From Lachnospiraceae bacterium UBA7188 (GTDB lineage Bacteria > Bacillota > Clostridia > Lachnospirales > Lachnospiraceae): a stretch of 36,185 bases of DNA. Below, piece after piece: positions 1 through 8,746 of this stretch. Every line of letters starts with the position of its first letter. Position 1 is the stretch's first letter. Location of the stretch: positions 1 through 36,185 of the forward strand of contig DKVC01000228.1 in the NCBI GenBank assembly GCA_002490995.1, given 5' to 3'. The notes beneath the pieces were generated by a model, which did no database searches, was not told the origin of the DNA, and saw only the letters and a list, made by a program, of their open reading frames with translations. A program made the position numbers and the translations under genes.

Positions 1-15
1 ATATATTAAAAAATT

Positions 16-35
16 AGTTGACAAATTGTTCAACT
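16..35. promoter_or_regulatory. Palindrome overlapping the -35 box (operator candidate)
   Basis: The arms AGTTGA (16-21) and TCAACT (30-35) are perfect inverted repeats around an 8-bp centre; 16 of 20 positions are symmetric. The element covers the -35 hexamer and part of the spacer, the usual place for a repressor operator. The regulator is not identified; the LacI-family protein at 21719 is one candidate (inference). Confidence 0.45.
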
Positions 36-46
36 GATTATAAAAT
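18..46 (+). promoter_or_regulatory. Sigma-A type promoter of the sugar-import locus
   Basis: A perfect -35 TTGACA (18-23) is separated by 17 bp from TAAAAT (41-46). It lies about 70 bp upstream of the first solute-binding gene. The expected transcript start near 53 leaves a leader of about 65 nt ending in an AGGAGG ribosome site at 106-111. This is the only strong promoter seen before the long run of transport genes. Confidence 0.75.
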
Positions 47-56
47 TATAAATGAT

Positions 57-75
57 CTTAATAAATCTTATTAAG
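57..75. promoter_or_regulatory. Palindrome at the start of the leader (operator or RNA hairpin)
   Basis: CTTAATAA (57-64) and TTATTAAG (68-75) are perfect 8-bp arms around a 3-bp centre. The element lies just after the predicted transcript start, so it could be a downstream operator or a short AU-rich hairpin in the leader. It has no T-run and is not a terminator. Confidence 0.4.
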
Positions 76-118
76 AGAGCTGTATAAACAAACTATATCA
101 ATAAAAGGAGGATTATTG

Positions 119-1699
119 ATGAGAAAGAAATTAGCAATGAAAATCTGCGCCATTGCAATGACAGCGGCAATGGTAGGCACCATGGCGGGCTGTGGCAATG
201 ACAGCGGCAGCAACGCAAGTGACAGCACACCTCAGTCTGAGTCAGGCTCCAGCGAGGAACAAGGGGGGGCAGACAGCGCTTCCGATGAGACTCCCGCAGA
301 TGATGGCGGCGAAGATGCAGGCGGAGAGGATGCAGGCGGTGAAGCAGCTGCATATGACTGCGGCGGCGCTGTCGTCAGAGTGAACGGCGGTATCTGGAGC
401 AAACTGAGCGAGAACAACAAGGATAACGCCGACTATGCCGTAGGCTGGGACAAAGTGACTCAGCTGAATGAGAAGTACAACATCGATATCCAGTATGTTG
501 AGCTGCAGAACGATGATGGCTACAGCACATCCGATGCCATTCAGGCTACCATCACCAGCGGCGAGTGCTTTGCAGATCTCTTTACGGCAAGTGATGACGT
601 AACCGTAGCTCTGAGAAATTATCTTGTAGACATTTCATCATTTGTTGATGAACTGCAGATGGGTTCCATTTACATCGAGCCCGCTACATGGAGCGGTCAT
701 ACATACGGCTTTACCTATGATAATATGGGAAGCGTATATGTACTGGTTTACAGCCGTGACTATCTGAAGTCCATCGGTATGGATGTAACACCTACCGAGA
801 AGTTCCTGGCAGGCGAGTGGAGCTATGATGACTGCAAGGAATACTTCACAGAGCTGAAGGCAAAGCTGCCTGATGGCACTTATCCTATCGGTGTACACAG
901 CAATCACTGGGCAAGTATGGCTCCTGCTGCTAACGGAGCTGTTTCCGTTGATTCCGACGGCGGCATTCATCTTGCAGATGACAATTACGTAGAAGCCATC
1001 GAGTTCTACAGAGAGCTTCTCGACCTTGGCCTTGCAGCTCCCATTACCAATGTAGCTAAAAACGAAGACGGCAGTATCAATGCTGACCAGCCTTACGGAC
1101 ATGCAGATATGTGTACTGCTACCGAGGCTAAGACCTTTGTTATCACCATGGCTGAAGCATGGCAGATGAACGGCCTTGAGAGCACTCTTTCCGGTGAGTG
1201 GGGCATCGTTCCCTGGCCTTGGGGCAGCAACGTAACCTGTGAGGGCGACTATACAACTCTGAGCCCTGAATATCATACCGCACAGTCTATCTGGACAAAC
1301 ATGCTGGCTCCTCAGAAAGAGTACAGAGGAGCAGGCGCAAAGGATATTCCTGATGAAGTTCTGTTCATGATTGCAAAAGACTGGTGTGATCTTGACAATC
1401 CCAGCGGTGCTGCAGCAAGAACCGCAATGTATGAAGCAGAGAAGGCAGGACAGCCTTACGAGAATCTTGGCTATACACCCGGAACACAGGGCGACTTCAG
1501 TACCGCGGAAGACGCTGCTCTGTATGACTGGCTGCACTCCAGAGTAATGGTTGACTGGGGTCATGCTGTACAGGAGCTTGGATATGTAAGGGTTAACAGA
1601 AGCGCAGCTTATATTATTGCCGGCGGAGACGACGGAAGATCTACAGGCGAGAGCTTCAAGAGTGAAGGTGAGCAGGCAATGGCAGACGCTTTCAAATAA
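119..1699 (+). CDS. Sugar ABC transporter solute-binding lipoprotein (LplA-like)
   Basis: This is an extracellular solute-binding protein, predicted to capture an oligosaccharide at the cell surface and pass it to the permeases downstream. The N-terminus has a basic start, a hydrophobic stretch and a lipobox MAGC, so Cys25 should be lipidated. Residues about 26-75 form an acidic Ser/Gly/Glu linker containing a short GEDAG-type repeat. The remainder reads as a family 1 type binding fold, with a WDKVTQLNEKYNID-like start and an EFYRELLDLGL helix. The ATG at 119 is preferred because AGGAGG at 106-111 is 7 bp away; a TTG at 116 is also in frame. It is the first gene of the locus, directly behind the strong promoter, and a stem-loop follows it. 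The substrate cannot be read from the sequence. Length (526 aa) fits the larger LplA-type binding proteins. Confidence 0.88.
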   Translation: MRKKLAMKICAIAMTAAMVGTMAGCGNDSGSNASDSTPQSESGSSEEQGGADSASDETPADDGGEDAGGEDAGGEAAAYDCGGAVVRVNGGIWSKLSENNKDNADYAVGWDKVTQLNEKYNIDIQYVELQNDDGYSTSDAIQATITSGECFADLFTASDDVTVALRNYLVDISSFVDELQMGSIYIEPATWSGHTYGFTYDNMGSVYVLVYSRDYLKSIGMDVTPTEKFLAGEWSYDDCKEYFTELKAKLPDGTYPIGVHSNHWASMAPAANGAVSVDSDGGIHLADDNYVEAIEFYRELLDLGLAAPITNVAKNEDGSINADQPYGHADMCTATEAKTFVITMAEAWQMNGLESTLSGEWGIVPWPWGSNVTCEGDYTTLSPEYHTAQSIWTNMLAPQKEYRGAGAKDIPDEVLFMIAKDWCDLDNPSGAAARTAMYEAEKAGQPYENLGYTPGTQGDFSTAEDAALYDWLHSRVMVDWGHAVQELGYVRVNRSAAYIIAGGDDGRSTGESFKSEGEQAMADAFK

Positions 1700-1737
1700 G
1701 ATTTGACTGATGTAAGTAAAGTATATTGACTACATTG

Positions 1738-1776
1738 TGTGGCTGTGAATTCTATGCAAATAGGAGCGCAGCCACA
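1738..1776 (+). other. Intercistronic stem-loop after the first binding-protein gene
   Basis: TGTGGCTG (1738-1745) pairs with CAGCCACA (1769-1776); a further G-U and G-C pair extend the stem to 10 bp around a 19-nt loop. There is no following T-run, so it is more likely an mRNA-stabilising or processing hairpin than a terminator. Such hairpins often allow the binding-protein gene to be expressed above the permeases (established for other transport operons; inferred here). Confidence 0.5.
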
Positions 1777-1801
1777 TAATTGAAATGAAAGGGCTGATGG
1801 G

Positions 1802-4753
1802 GTGAAAAAGAAAAAGAACAAGACCCGCATTCGCAATATAAGCATTCTGATTGCACTGGTTGTCATAGCAGTAGTCGCATTGAACGTGGCTTCTACCGAC
1901 GAATATGCAGGCACCCGTGATACGGTTTTGGAAAAGTATCTCAGCTATGAGGATGCTTCCGCTGTCAGTTATGATTCCTATATTTCCCAGTACGGGAAGG
2001 CATATGTAGCTGATCAGGCAGGAAGGATAGCTCTGAAGGCTTCCGAATACAAGGAAGCGGATATGAGCGGTCTGACGGAAAGCAACGGCGTTGTATGGAC
2101 ACAGGATGAAGGCTCCATTACTTATGCTTTCAATGTACCGGAAGCTGGCCTGTATAACATACAGCTTACATATTATCCGGATACATCCAGCACACAGACA
2201 ATATTGCGCAATGTGTATGTAAATGGAAAGTTACCATTTGATGATTGTGAGGATATTACCATCAACCGCCTTTGGGTGGATGACAACAAGAATTGGCTTA
2301 TGAATACCAACGGCAACCAGGCTGCTCCCACGCAGGTGCAGGGAGAGGGACCGGCGGTTGCATATATTGATTCTTCTGACTGTGACACCTTGGGAAACTA
2401 TATGTTCTATTTCGATAAAGGGGAGAATACGGTAACCCTGGAGTCCACGCAGTCGGCATTGGGATTGAGTGAAATTGCTCTGGTTCCCGCATCGGAGCTT
2501 CTGGATTATGAAGAGTATCTCGCGATGTGCAAGGATGAACTGGACGCAGCGGTTATCAGCGCCAACAATGTCCGGGACGGCGCCATTATTATTCAGGCAG
2601 AGGATGCGACGATGAAGTCAAGTTCTTCCCTGTCACCGAATAATGACCGGACTTCCGTGAAGACACAGCCTTATCATTCTACATATATTGTATACAATAC
2701 AATAGGCGGTGAGAGCTGGGCCAGCGCGGGACAGAATATTACATGGACAGTTGACGTAGATCAGGCAGGCCTTTATAAAATTGGTCTCCGTTTTAAGCAG
2801 TCCATGAACAGAGGATTTTATTCCGCCCGTTATATTACCGTAAACGGAGTGCTTCCCTTCAGAGAGGCAGGACAGATAGAATTTGATTATTCGCCCGACT
2901 GGCAGACAGCTTTTGCCGGCAATGACGGTCAGGATTATTACTTCTATCTGAATGAAGGAAGCAATACCATTACCATGAATGCAACATTGGGGGATCTGGC
3001 CGAGGCAGTGGATCTGGCCAGCACAAGTGTGGATAATCTGAATAATCTGTACCGTGAACTTACGGCAGTTACAGGTTCTGACCCTGACAAGTACCGCGAT
3101 TATCAGATTACTACTTATGTATCAAATATGACGGATGTACTCGAAGTGGAGTATACGAGACTGAACGCAGTAGTGGAGATGTTCGGTGAGAGCATGACTT
3201 CCGCCAACAAGACTTCCAGCGTCGTGGATATGATGAATTCCATGATAAAGCTGATTAAGAGGCCTGATGATGTAGCTGAGTATCTGGGTGATTTCAATAC
3301 GAAGCTGTCCGCTCTGGGAGATTGGATTAACAGTATCAACAATCTGCCGTTAGAGCTGGATTATCTGGCGGTGACAGGAGACGGTTACAATCTTCCGAGG
3401 GCAGAGGGCGGCTTTTTTGCCAATCTGGCTCATAACTGGAAAGCGTTTATAGGCTCTTTCAGCAACGACTTCAAGGTACATGCGGAAGGCTCGGACAATA
3501 CGCAGAAGAATCAGCTGGATGTGTGGGTAGCAACGGACACAAGAAAACAGTTCGATATCATCCAGAAGATGATCAATGCTTCTTTCGGGGAATCCGGTTA
3601 TGAGGTAAATTTAAGCATGGTCGGCGGTGATACCGTACTTCCCGCTACAGTGGCAGGAGAAGGCCCTGATGTGGTGCTGCAGTCCAGCTACAGCCAGCCT
3701 ACAAACTTCGCTTACCGCAGCGCGGCTTATGATTTGTCTCAATTCAGTGATTTTGAGGAAGTGTTTAAGCGTTTTCCTTCGGATACCAGAGCATTTTTGG
3801 AGTACGAGGGCGGCGTATACGGTCTGCCTGATCAGCTTTCCTTCCCTGTTATGATCTACAGGACGGATATCCTGGATGCCGTAGGCCTGGAAGTGCCGGA
3901 GACATGGGATGACCTGCTCGCCATGATTCCTTATCTGGAAGCGGAGAACATGAGCGTATATCTGGCAAGTAATGAATATCTGACTCTTGGAGGCGGTACA
4001 AGCTCCACAACGGTTCCGGTGAACAGCATTTTCCTTTCCATGCTCTATCAGCAGGGATATGATTTGTATAATGATGATTATACACGCACCATGATGGATG
4101 ATGTGGAACATATGCTGGTATTTAAGAAATGGACAGAATATTATACCAATCAGGGATTAAGCTATTCCATTAACCTGGCAACCAGATTCCGTACAGGTGA
4201 AGTTCCTCTGGCAGTAGTGGATTATACTTATGTAAATACCCTGAATGTATCCGCACCTGAGATATCCGGCAAGTGGTCCATTGCCAGGATGCCCGGAACG
4301 CGTAAGGATGACGGAAGCGTAGATCATTCCGCAGCCTGTATGATCGGTACCTGCTTTATCGTGTCCTCCACAGTTGCCAAGGACGGCATGGCAAATGAGG
4401 CATGGGAGTTCCTGAAATGGTGGACGGATGAGGAGACTCAGATCAATTATGCGACTGAGCTGAAGGCGGAAAACGGTGAAGCAGCCGAATTCCCGGTATC
4501 CAATGTCAAGGCAATTGAGAACGGCGGACTGAAAGAAGAGTTCAAACAGGTAGTGCTTTCCCTGTTGGGCGATTTAAGGGCAGAGCCTCAGGTTCCCGGC
4601 GGATATATCACTGGACGTGTCATCAGAAACGCATTTACGTCAGTTGTAACTAATAATGAAGATCCGGTAGATACGCTGTATATTTTGTTGGATGAGATCA
4701 ACAGCGAAATCGACAGCAAACGTACCGAGTTCGGTCTAAACACGGCAGAATAG
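1802..4753 (+). CDS. Membrane-anchored double carbohydrate-binding module fused to an ABC solute-binding domain
   Basis: This 983-residue protein joins carbohydrate-binding and transport-binding parts. A basic N-terminus and hydrophobic stretch (about residues 10-28) without a lipobox suggest an uncleaved anchor or ordinary signal. Residues about 55-235 and 261-400 each look like a CBM6/CBM35-type beta-sandwich: the second begins IIIQAEDA, and both carry a YVNG/TVNGxLPF strand and an ENTVTLE/SNTITMN strand. A helical segment of about 150 residues follows. Residues about 570-920 form a family 1 solute-binding domain (LDVWVATDTRKQF, then GEGPDVVLQ, then GVYGLPDQLSFPVMIYRTD). The GTG at 1802 has an AAAGGG sequence upstream. 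The gene ends 10 bp before the first permease, so they are surely co-transcribed. It may hold polymer or glycoprotein near the importer; that role is inferred. Confidence 0.85.
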   Translation: MKKKKNKTRIRNISILIALVVIAVVALNVASTDEYAGTRDTVLEKYLSYEDASAVSYDSYISQYGKAYVADQAGRIALKASEYKEADMSGLTESNGVVWTQDEGSITYAFNVPEAGLYNIQLTYYPDTSSTQTILRNVYVNGKLPFDDCEDITINRLWVDDNKNWLMNTNGNQAAPTQVQGEGPAVAYIDSSDCDTLGNYMFYFDKGENTVTLESTQSALGLSEIALVPASELLDYEEYLAMCKDELDAAVISANNVRDGAIIIQAEDATMKSSSSLSPNNDRTSVKTQPYHSTYIVYNTIGGESWASAGQNITWTVDVDQAGLYKIGLRFKQSMNRGFYSARYITVNGVLPFREAGQIEFDYSPDWQTAFAGNDGQDYYFYLNEGSNTITMNATLGDLAEAVDLASTSVDNLNNLYRELTAVTGSDPDKYRDYQITTYVSNMTDVLEVEYTRLNAVVEMFGESMTSANKTSSVVDMMNSMIKLIKRPDDVAEYLGDFNTKLSALGDWINSINNLPLELDYLAVTGDGYNLPRAEGGFFANLAHNWKAFIGSFSNDFKVHAEGSDNTQKNQLDVWVATDTRKQFDIIQKMINASFGESGYEVNLSMVGGDTVLPATVAGEGPDVVLQSSYSQPTNFAYRSAAYDLSQFSDFEEVFKRFPSDTRAFLEYEGGVYGLPDQLSFPVMIYRTDILDAVGLEVPETWDDLLAMIPYLEAENMSVYLASNEYLTLGGGTSSTTVPVNSIFLSMLYQQGYDLYNDDYTRTMMDDVEHMLVFKKWTEYYTNQGLSYSINLATRFRTGEVPLAVVDYTYVNTLNVSAPEISGKWSIARMPGTRKDDGSVDHSAACMIGTCFIVSSTVAKDGMANEAWEFLKWWTDEETQINYATELKAENGEAAEFPVSNVKAIENGGLKEEFKQVVLSLLGDLRAEPQVPGGYITGRVIRNAFTSVVTNNEDPVDTLYILLDEINSEIDSKRTEFGLNTAE

Positions 4754-4763
4754 GAGGGGTGAG

Positions 4764-5693
4764 ATGGCTGCTAATAAGATTTCTTTTAAAAGAAGGGCCG
4801 AATTGACTCTCAGAGACATGAAACGGAGCATCCCTTTGTACATAATGATCGCCCCCTTTATGTTGCTGTTTTTCGTATTTGTGGTGTACCCGGTTTTAAG
4901 GGCTGTATGGTTCAGCTTTACGGATTACAATGTTCTGGAGAAGGCTAACTTTGTAGGCCTGCGGAATTATCAGAAGCTGTTTCTGGAAGATAAGACTTTC
5001 ATCACTGCTATTAAGAATACCTTCATTATAGCAGTGATCGTAGGACCGGGCGGTTATATTCTGTCCTTCCTGCTGGCATGGATGATCAATGAGCTGCCTC
5101 ATAAGATAGGCACTGTACTGACTGTAATCTTTTATGCGCCCAGTATGGCAGGTACGGCAGTTATTTCCGTATTCACCATGATTTTCTCCAATGACAGCAA
5201 TGGTTACCTGAATTCCATACTGCGTAATCTGGGGATTACCGATGAAGCTATTCTGTGGCTGTCGGATTCGGATGTGGTTATGGTAGTAGTTATCCTGGCA
5301 TCTCTGTGGATGAGCATGGGTGTAGGTTTCCTCTCCTTTGTTGCCGGTGTTAAGGGCGTGGATGATGCACAGTACGAGGCAGGAGCTATCGACGGCATCA
5401 GAAACCGCTGGCAGGAGCTTTGGTATGTGACGCTTCCCAACATGAAGCCGCAGCTGCTCTTCGGTGCCGTAACAACCATTACCAGCTCTCTGTCAGTCGG
5501 ATCCATCGGTGACAGCCTGGTAGGTTTCCCCAGCCCTAACTATGCGACCCATACCATCGTTAACCATCTGAATGACTATGGTAATATCCGTATGGAGATG
5601 GGCTACGCTTCGGCAATAGCCGTTATCCTGTTCCTGATTATGATTTTATGCAACATGCTGATTCAAAAGCTGCTGCGTAAGGTCGGAACCTGA
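4764..5693 (+). CDS. Sugar ABC transporter permease (LplB/MalF type), first pair
   Basis: This is an integral membrane subunit of a carbohydrate importer (CUT1 type). After a basic cytoplasmic N-terminus it shows about six hydrophobic segments, starting with IPLYIMIAPFMLLFFVF. The cytoplasmic coupling loop that contacts the ATPase is at about residues 203-224 (YEAGAIDG followed by LWYVTLP), matching the EAA consensus. The gene starts 10 bp after the CBM-binding-protein fusion with AGGAGG overlapping that stop codon, and the second permease of the pair starts 21 bp downstream. It should form a heterodimer with that permease. No ATP-binding subunit is encoded anywhere in the window. Length (309 aa) is normal for the family. 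Confidence 0.93.
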   Translation: MAANKISFKRRAELTLRDMKRSIPLYIMIAPFMLLFFVFVVYPVLRAVWFSFTDYNVLEKANFVGLRNYQKLFLEDKTFITAIKNTFIIAVIVGPGGYILSFLLAWMINELPHKIGTVLTVIFYAPSMAGTAVISVFTMIFSNDSNGYLNSILRNLGITDEAILWLSDSDVVMVVVILASLWMSMGVGFLSFVAGVKGVDDAQYEAGAIDGIRNRWQELWYVTLPNMKPQLLFGAVTTITSSLSVGSIGDSLVGFPSPNYATHTIVNHLNDYGNIRMEMGYASAIAVILFLIMILCNMLIQKLLRKVGT

Positions 5694-5714
5694 TCGGAGA
5701 GAGGAAGGGTGAAT

Positions 5715-6641
5715 ATGGAAACAATTAAAAGATATTATCACAATTATTTGAAGAGAAAAAAGGCAAAGGATTTTACACCTAACGTGAAGAAATCCAGAAG
5801 AAGTTTCTGGGGAAATGTTATTCTTGGCCTGTTTCTTCTGGCGATGGGATTTACATTCTTCTTTCCGGTGATTTATATGGTCAGTAATTCATTTAAGCCG
5901 ATGAACGAGCTGTTCCGTTTCCCGCCGAAGCTGATTGTAAACAAGCCTACGACGAATAATTATCAGGATTTTGTGAATATACTGGCAAATACCGTGGTTC
6001 CTGTTACCAGATCGCTGTTTAACTCCCTGTTTGTGGTGGTAATCGGTTCCGTGGGACATATTGTGCTGGCTTCTCTTTGCGCGTATCCGCTTGCGAAGTA
6101 TAAATTTCCGGGAAGCGCTTTCCTGAACCAGCTGATTGTATACTCCCTGATGTTCAATGCATCGGTTACAGCGATTCATAACTTCCTGACCATCTCAAAG
6201 CTTGGAATGCTGGATACCCAGTGGTCAATCATTATACCGGGTTTTGCTTCCACATTGGGATTGTACCTGATGAAGAACTTTATGGAACAGATTCCGGACA
6301 GCCTGATGGAGGCGGCGCAGATCGACGGCGCAGGATATGTCCGTATCCACTTTACAATCGTTATGCCGGTGGTAAAGCCGGCTCTGGTAACGGCATTTAT
6401 TATGGTATTCCAGGCGTTCTGGACCAATACGGGCGGCAGCTTTATCTACACAGAGGCACAGAAAGGATTTGCTTATGTGGTAAGCCAGCTGGCAGCCGGT
6501 AAGGTAACAGGCGTGGGTGCTTCCTATGCGGGTATTTCTTCCGCATCGTCTGTTGTTATGTTTGCTGTACCTCTGGTTGTATTTTTGATTATGCAGAACA
6601 ACGTGGTATCTACGATGGCAACATCCGGAATGAAAGAATAA
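5715..6641 (+). CDS. Sugar ABC transporter permease (YtcP/MalG type), first pair
   Basis: This is the second membrane subunit of the first permease pair. It has a basic N-terminus (residues 1-30), about six transmembrane segments beginning VILGLFLLAMGFTFFFPV, and an EAA coupling loop MEAAQIDGAG near residue 198 followed by IVMPVVKP. I chose the ATG at 5715 because the purine-rich AGGAAGG at 5702-5708 is 6 bp away; the in-frame GTG at 5709 would touch that site directly. It lies between the LplB-type permease and the NHL-Yip1 gene with very short gaps, so one transcript is likely. Length (308 aa) and layout are typical of CUT1 permeases. Confidence 0.92.
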   Translation: METIKRYYHNYLKRKKAKDFTPNVKKSRRSFWGNVILGLFLLAMGFTFFFPVIYMVSNSFKPMNELFRFPPKLIVNKPTTNNYQDFVNILANTVVPVTRSLFNSLFVVVIGSVGHIVLASLCAYPLAKYKFPGSAFLNQLIVYSLMFNASVTAIHNFLTISKLGMLDTQWSIIIPGFASTLGLYLMKNFMEQIPDSLMEAAQIDGAGYVRIHFTIVMPVVKPALVTAFIMVFQAFWTNTGGSFIYTEAQKGFAYVVSQLAAGKVTGVGASYAGISSASSVVMFAVPLVVFLIMQNNVVSTMATSGMKE

Positions 6642-6651
6642 GAGGTGGCGT

Positions 6652-8730
6652 ATGCAAAAATCAAATAAGATTTGGAGTAAGTGCCTTGCGGGACTTTCTC
6701 TTGTATTATGTGCCATCCTTGGATTTGGCACGGTGTCCAATGCGGCAGAATCTTATTCCTATGACATCTGGGGCAATGTGGTTGCTGCACCGGCTGCATA
6801 TGAATTGGAACAGACGATATACGGATCGGATCTGGGAGTGGGCAATATGGCCGCTGCAACCGATATCTTTTACCGCAACGGGAAGGTTTACCTTATCCTG
6901 AGCGGAACTATCGTCATTGCCGATGAGGAATTTGAGAACATAAGCTATATTACTGAATATGTAAAAGAAGATGGAAGCAAGGCTTCCGTGAATGCTCCCA
7001 CAGGCATCTATGTCACTGAGGATGAACACATTTATATCTGTGAACAGGCTCAGGGAGAGATCGTTGAATTTGATGAAAACGGTGAATGTGTCAGAGTAAT
7101 CGGAGATCCCAACTGTATCGGACTGACTACGACATATGCTCCCAGAAGGCTGGTAGTGGACAGCGTGGGACGTATCTATGTACTGGTACAGAACTGTTAT
7201 GAAGGTTTTGTAGAACTGAATCCGGAAGGTGAATTCAACCGATATGTCGGTGCTACGGAAGTAACTTACAGCATGGCAGACCTGTTCTGGAGAAATCTGC
7301 AGACAGAAGAGCAGAGGGCCAGAAGCGCATTGTGGCTGCCTACTACTTACAGTGATCTGGCGATTGATGATGAGGGTTTCATTTTTGCCAGTGTATCAGG
7401 CGCAACGACAGATGAACCTGTGAGAAAGCTGAATTCTTCCGGCGACAATGTTATGCCTGAGCATGATTTTATCAATGTTCCCATGGGAGATTATGAGAAT
7501 AAAAGTTCTCTCTCCAACCTGGGCCGTATTGCTTTGGCGGACGACGGCAGATTCGCGGTAATGGATACAACTTATTCCAGAATCTTTGTCTACAGTCCTG
7601 ACGGTTATCTGATGTATGAGCTGGCAGGTACCGGAAACGCAGAGGGTCTGCTGAACTCGCCGTCGGCATTCTGTTTCATGAACGACAAGATTCTGGTTGT
7701 GGATATCGTTTATCAGTCACTGGAAATATTTGCCCCGACGACCTACGGCAGCTTGATTAATTCCGCCCTGAATGCACAGTCTGATTATGATTACGAGACG
7801 GCGGCAGGGTACTGGCAGCAGGTACTGGACATCAACAGCAATTTCTATTATGCGAATTTAGGATTGGGCAAGTACCAGATGCGTACCGGCGAGTACGAAG
7901 CGGCAAAGGATAATTTCTATATCGGCGCTGACAGGAGTTATTACTCAAATGCCTACGCACAGGTGTCAGGTGAGTGGATGGATCGTAATTTCGGCAAAAT
8001 CATAGCGCTTATTGTCGTTTTGATTGTGCTGATTATTGCCTGGAAGATTTACAGGAAATATCATCCGGCGCAGGAAAAGGATACAAAACTTGCCAGGTTC
8101 TGGAAGAAAACAAAGTTCACTCTGTTTAAATGGCCGGGATACGTTCTCTCCAGTCCGTTCAAGGCATTTGATGATGTGAAATACTATGATGACGGCTCCC
8201 TGGTATTCAGTGTGGTAGTTATTATCCTGTTTGGATGGATCAGCCTGATTAAGTATCGCTATACGGGCTTTATGGTAAGCTTTGTGGATATTGACAATGT
8301 AAATGTACCTATGATTGTGGGCAGTGCCATTCTTCCCTATGTAGCCTTTATCGTGGGCAACTGGGCAGTAGGCGTATTGCTCTCAGGAAAAGGTAAAATG
8401 GTACATATTACCAAAGTAGTAGGCTATTCCCTGTATCCGGCCTGCTGGCTGTATCTGGCGGGAACAATTCTCTCCAATTTCGTGACGGAGGATGAGGCGG
8501 CTCTGGTAAGTGCATTGTTTGTATTCGGTATGGTACTGTTTTTCTTCTATATGTTCATCGGAACGATTATGGTGAACCAGTATACCTTTACCAAAAACGT
8601 AGCTACATTACTTCTGTCGGTTGTGGCAATGCTGATTATCTGCTTCGTGGCAATGCTGTTTGCTACTCTTCTGGCACAGTTTGTCAATGACTGGATGCAG
8701 ATTTTCAGAGAAATATTCATGGTACTTTAG
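6652..8730 (+). CDS. NHL-repeat, TPR and Yip1-like membrane protein
   Basis: This 692-residue protein has three parts. A signal peptide (residues 1-31, ending SNAA) precedes an extracellular region of NHL/beta-propeller-like repeats (about 65-345), with recurring units such as GIYVTEDEHIYICEQAQGEI, DSVGRIYVLVQN and GRFAVMDTTYSRIFVYSPDG. Residues about 375-440 look like one or two TPR helices (YETAAGYWQQVLDIN, then LGLGKYQMRTGEYEAAKDNF). A transmembrane helix at about 446-467 leads to a basic loop and a Yip1-type domain (about 496-692) with several membrane segments. The gene starts 10 bp after the YtcP-type permease and ends 16 bp before the next gene. A propeller on a membrane base could be a scaffold or sensor for the importer; this is inference. 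No catalytic motif is visible. Confidence 0.82.
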   Translation: MQKSNKIWSKCLAGLSLVLCAILGFGTVSNAAESYSYDIWGNVVAAPAAYELEQTIYGSDLGVGNMAAATDIFYRNGKVYLILSGTIVIADEEFENISYITEYVKEDGSKASVNAPTGIYVTEDEHIYICEQAQGEIVEFDENGECVRVIGDPNCIGLTTTYAPRRLVVDSVGRIYVLVQNCYEGFVELNPEGEFNRYVGATEVTYSMADLFWRNLQTEEQRARSALWLPTTYSDLAIDDEGFIFASVSGATTDEPVRKLNSSGDNVMPEHDFINVPMGDYENKSSLSNLGRIALADDGRFAVMDTTYSRIFVYSPDGYLMYELAGTGNAEGLLNSPSAFCFMNDKILVVDIVYQSLEIFAPTTYGSLINSALNAQSDYDYETAAGYWQQVLDINSNFYYANLGLGKYQMRTGEYEAAKDNFYIGADRSYYSNAYAQVSGEWMDRNFGKIIALIVVLIVLIIAWKIYRKYHPAQEKDTKLARFWKKTKFTLFKWPGYVLSSPFKAFDDVKYYDDGSLVFSVVVIILFGWISLIKYRYTGFMVSFVDIDNVNVPMIVGSAILPYVAFIVGNWAVGVLLSGKGKMVHITKVVGYSLYPACWLYLAGTILSNFVTEDEAALVSALFVFGMVLFFFYMFIGTIMVNQYTFTKNVATLLLSVVAMLIICFVAMLFATLLAQFVNDWMQIFREIFMVL

Positions 8731-8746
8731 GAAGGAGGCGAAGAAA

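Noticed and set aside
638..1564. Long open frame on the minus strand, 308 codons
   Set aside because: It lies wholly antisense to the binding-protein gene, shows no known domain, and results from the codon bias of the real gene.
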